From Volvariella volvacea V23 (taxonomy: Eukaryota; Basidiomycota; Agaricomycetes; Agaricales; Pluteaceae), in NCBI GenBank assembly GCA_000349905.1, contig KB722740.1, forward strand, positions 398,750 to 462,749: a stretch of DNA of 64,000 bases, in the 5' to 3' direction. Both the position numbers and the translations under genes were made by a program. Below, in pieces: positions 61,482 to 64,000 of this stretch. The stretch's first letter is position 1; every line of letters starts with the position of its first letter. The notes below the pieces were generated by a model. It was not told where the DNA came from and searched no databases. It saw nothing but the letters and a program-made list of their open reading frames with translations.

Positions 61482-63391
61482 GGAAAGTTCTCGGTGGGAC
61501 AGGAGGCGACACGGATAATCGAGTCGCGTCTACAGAGTGTGATTGCTGTGGGAGAGTTGGCTGAGAGAAGCGACAGCCTTCCTCAACCTTTTTTTCGGGA
61601 TGCAGGGTCGTAGTGAGATAAGTCGGTCAAGCGCCAAAGGCGGACTTTGTGGTTTCAAGTTTGTGTCTGGATCGGTGCGAGTGACCGTGTTGGATGTTCC
61701 AACTTGGCAACTTGAAGTCCCAACGCTGAATCCCGTCAGACACGTAACGAGCAACGCAAGGCTAACTGCCCAAGCATCGACGAGTGGCGGTCAATTCAAC
61801 GGCTCATAGTCCCTTGCGCATGTGCCCAATGAACTTATCTGCAACACGCAGTGGTTGCGTACTGTGCTCCAGTTCATCGGGGACATCTGACCAATCACTT
61901 CCTGCTATTACAAGTTCCTCCGAAGCTGTTGAGAGAAGCTGTTTTTACTTTTCTACGCGGATCCCTTGGAAGTCGGGAAACATTCCTGCCTTCAAGCCTA
62001 TGGCATAGTCCGGTTCTTATGATCTTTGTGGGGTATGCAAGCCTCATTGTCGACTCTTCACACCGGCTTTGTTCACATTGAGTTACAGGAGCTTTTTAAA
62101 GTCCTATGCACTCCAGACCGCTCGATTCTCACCAATCCCGGGCCACCATCGTGGTCGAAGCGATCTCAGGACACCACCTGATCACCACGAGTCGTATTAC
62201 AACCTCACTGGTACGTAGTATGCCAGCCGTTGGCAAGGTATTTCCCCAGATCGTCGTCTTTCCTTGATTACTCACAGTCCCACTGGTCTAGTGTTCTGTC
62301 AGTGTGCCAAGGAGGTCCATGTTTGGGTTTCTCGAGGCCTTACACAGTACAGTTTCACAAGGGACCACGGCTGATGTAGCGCTGTGACCAAAACGTTGGT
62401 ATACATTCTACACGGCCTGATTCTATGCCTGGCATTGCCGGCTATGCAGCCATGACATGCATATTTCCAAGTAGGCGAAGCATGCCCGCCATGCGTGACC
62501 TGTTTCAGCATCTACTGTGTTGAACCCCAAATCTCCCTGACGGTGCATACATCGTTCCGGACACGGACTTGCTTCGAACTTTGGCTGAAATGGGCTTGGT
62601 AGGCCGGTGGCCTAACACAACGAAAGGCTGGCCTGGCTGATAATGTAGCTAGATATCTCACCGCGTTTAAACTTGAGGACAAACCTATGCCGCACGGTAC
62701 CACACGGCTAGGAAGACGAGACGGCGATTGGGTGTTTTTACTAGCAAATTTAGTCTGTCTAATCAATCCATCCATCGGTCGCCAACGAATCGAGACACAT
62801 CGAACTGCCCATGGCAGAACGGGTTGGTGGTTCCCGGCCGCATTGGGCCAACAAACCATGTGCGTGCGGTTCATTTGCACCACGACGTGCGGGGCGACCG
62901 TCAAAGTTGCACCAGAACGCGGTGCCTATTTCATTCTTTCTTCGTGCACGTCGTGCTCGTTTGAACGAGTGCGGCAACGCGATGGGAAAGGAGCTTACGT
63001 ATTTTGTATTTATCTATCAATATTGTTGTCCATAGCACGTTTCTCAGGGCACGAGCGCCAGAGCGATCATGAATTGGAATTGGAGGTGAGACAAGGCAAG
63101 CACAAAGGCAGACGGCACAGCAGGCATGACGACTCAGGCACGCGATTGAAGAAAAGGCTAAAAGGGGGGCAGGACGGAGGAAAGATGGTACCGTGAGGCT
63201 GTGACGTTTGGGCGAGCTTTGGCATCGGCCATCGATATTTGTTGGAATTCGTTAATTCCTTACATAACCTCTGCTCGGTTATTCCTCCTTCCACCACCTC
63301 TCTCTGTCTTCCCTTCTTCTTCTACCTCCACCAACTCCCCTGTACATTTTCAGGCCCTCGATCCTTACCTTTTGCATTCCTCTCTCCTAGA
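61482..63391. other. intergenic, 1.9 kb divergent region
   Basis: Longest gene-free stretch, between CBP3 (minus) and the Rho gene (plus). Several open frames (the longest at 62687-63196, plus) have no motif and conflict with one another on both strands. No RNA gene was recognised. The last 120 bp is a CT-rich leader. Confidence 0.45.
63270..63391 (+). promoter_or_regulatory. CT-rich leader of the Rho gene
   Basis: Strongly pyrimidine-biased tract (for example CCACCTCTCTCTGTCTTCCC) ending at the ATG. A TCTCTCCTAG just before the ATG could be a 5' UTR splice acceptor. Confidence 0.4.
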
Positions 63392-64000
63392 ATGTCTTCG
63401 CAAATTCCCGTACGTGACGTCTTCAATGCAGCGCCCCATGACCATTCCGCTCACCCACACCGCCCCATCCCGCTTCCAACCACAGATACGAAGAAAGCTC
63501 GTTATTGTTGGAGATGGTGCGTCTACTCCCTCCATCGGTACCCCATGTTGCCGAGCGCTCATGGCATCCTCCTCGCTGCGCTGTCGTATCGTGAACAGGT
63601 GCCTGTGGCAAAACATCGCTATTGAGCTCATTTGCGCTCGGGGAGTTTCCAAAGGAATATGTGAGTCGCCGATAATGATAACGTACCGTCCCTTCATGCT
63701 GAGGTTCCTACTAGCAACCGAGTGTGTTTGATTGGCCCTTCCTGTTCGAGTCCTCAGCTAAACAACCCTCTAGCCGTGTTCGACAACTATGTCGCCGAAA
63801 TCAGGCTAGACGATAAGCCTGTGCAGTTGGCGTTGTGGGATACTGCGTGCGTATTACTCCCGCTTCGTCTTTTACCCATCACTTGTTTTCCCTGCCCCCT
63901 TGTCGACTAGCACATTTCTCCGTGCTTCCTCGGCTGCGATTCACATCGGTCATTTGTCCACGTTCTGACTCGTGATTTCATTCGTTATCTCCAGGGGCCA
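63392..64000 (+). CDS. Rho-family small GTPase, 5' part (continues past the window)
   Basis: Membrane-anchored GTP switch controlling actin and cell-wall synthesis. Exons inferred: 63392-63409 (MSSQIP), 63486-63516 (IRRKLVIVGDG), 63599-63660, 63715-63721, 63774-63846 and 63995 onward, all in phase. The product shows the P-loop GDGACGKTSLL, SSFALGEFPKEYQ, effector loop PTVFDNYVAEIRLDDKPVQL and the switch II start ALWDTAGQ at the window edge. The 7-nt exon CAACCGA supplies Q-P-T(1) of the effector loop; without it the frame breaks and the invariant PTVF is lost. IRRKLVIVGDG plus KPVQLALWDTA resembles Rho1/Rho2-type GTPases, and Rho2 looks slightly closer, but the diagnostic insert and CAAX tail lie outside the window. 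Rho1 and Rho2 both act above Pkc1 and the Slt2 kinase cascade. Confidence 0.9.

Noticed and set aside
62687..63196. 170-codon open frame on the plus strand in the CBP3-Rho gap
   Set aside because: No recognisable motif, odd composition, and equally long competing frames on both strands. No promoter or splice context supports it.

Overview
This window comes from a filamentous basidiomycete, most likely a mushroom-forming agaricomycete. The support is dense short GT-AG introns (mostly 45-110 bp, with CTNAC-type branch sites), conserved fungal gene families, a trifunctional GATase-IGPS-PRAI tryptophan enzyme, a NoxR NADPH-oxidase regulator, and tandem F-box proteins of the kind expanded in agarics. 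Genes sit on both strands without operons. I read 24 protein genes plus one intron-containing tRNA-Gln. I see no transposon, virus or CRISPR array. Splice sites below were placed by eye from GT/AG sites, reading phase and family motifs, so coordinates of internal exons are inferences.

Layout. 0-5 kb: a TMEM184/Ost-alpha membrane protein (minus, runs off the left edge) and a serine carboxypeptidase broken by one nonsense codon. 5.7-10.7 kb: TRP1 (plus) convergent with the Slt2-type cell-wall-integrity MAP kinase (minus). 11.4-23.5 kb: four plus-strand genes, namely a small tetraspan protein, a Drs2-type flippase, NoxR and a PinX1/Pxr1-like G-patch protein, followed by tRNA-Gln(TTG). 24.3-29.5 kb (minus): two tandem F-box paralogues, the second frameshifted, and glucosamine-6-phosphate deaminase. 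29.9-32.3 kb (plus): an IMPACT/UPF0029 protein and a Tgl1/Yeh-type steryl-ester lipase. 32.6-37.4 kb (minus): an Ams2/Spt21-like regulator and an unknown multi-pass membrane protein. 37.8-45.2 kb (plus): Dsc3, Spa2 and TFIIIA. 46.7-56.6 kb (minus): a large ankyrin protein and a Zn2Cys6 transcription factor. 57.3-61.5 kb: a Leu5-type mitochondrial carrier (minus), the meiotic protein Hop2 (plus) and the bc1 assembly factor Cbp3 (minus). 63.4 kb to the end: a Rho GTPase (plus, runs off the right edge).

Functional themes. Five genes act in hyphal polarity and cell-wall integrity (Slt2, Drs2, NoxR, Spa2, Rho), although they are not adjacent. At least two products (Leu5, Cbp3) are mitochondrial, and the IMPACT protein may be. 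The clearest oddities are 7-nt internal exons in two genes, a 4-nt first coding exon in the deaminase gene, a GC-AG intron in the MAPK gene, the nonsense codon in an otherwise well-kept carboxypeptidase, and the frameshifted F-box copy.
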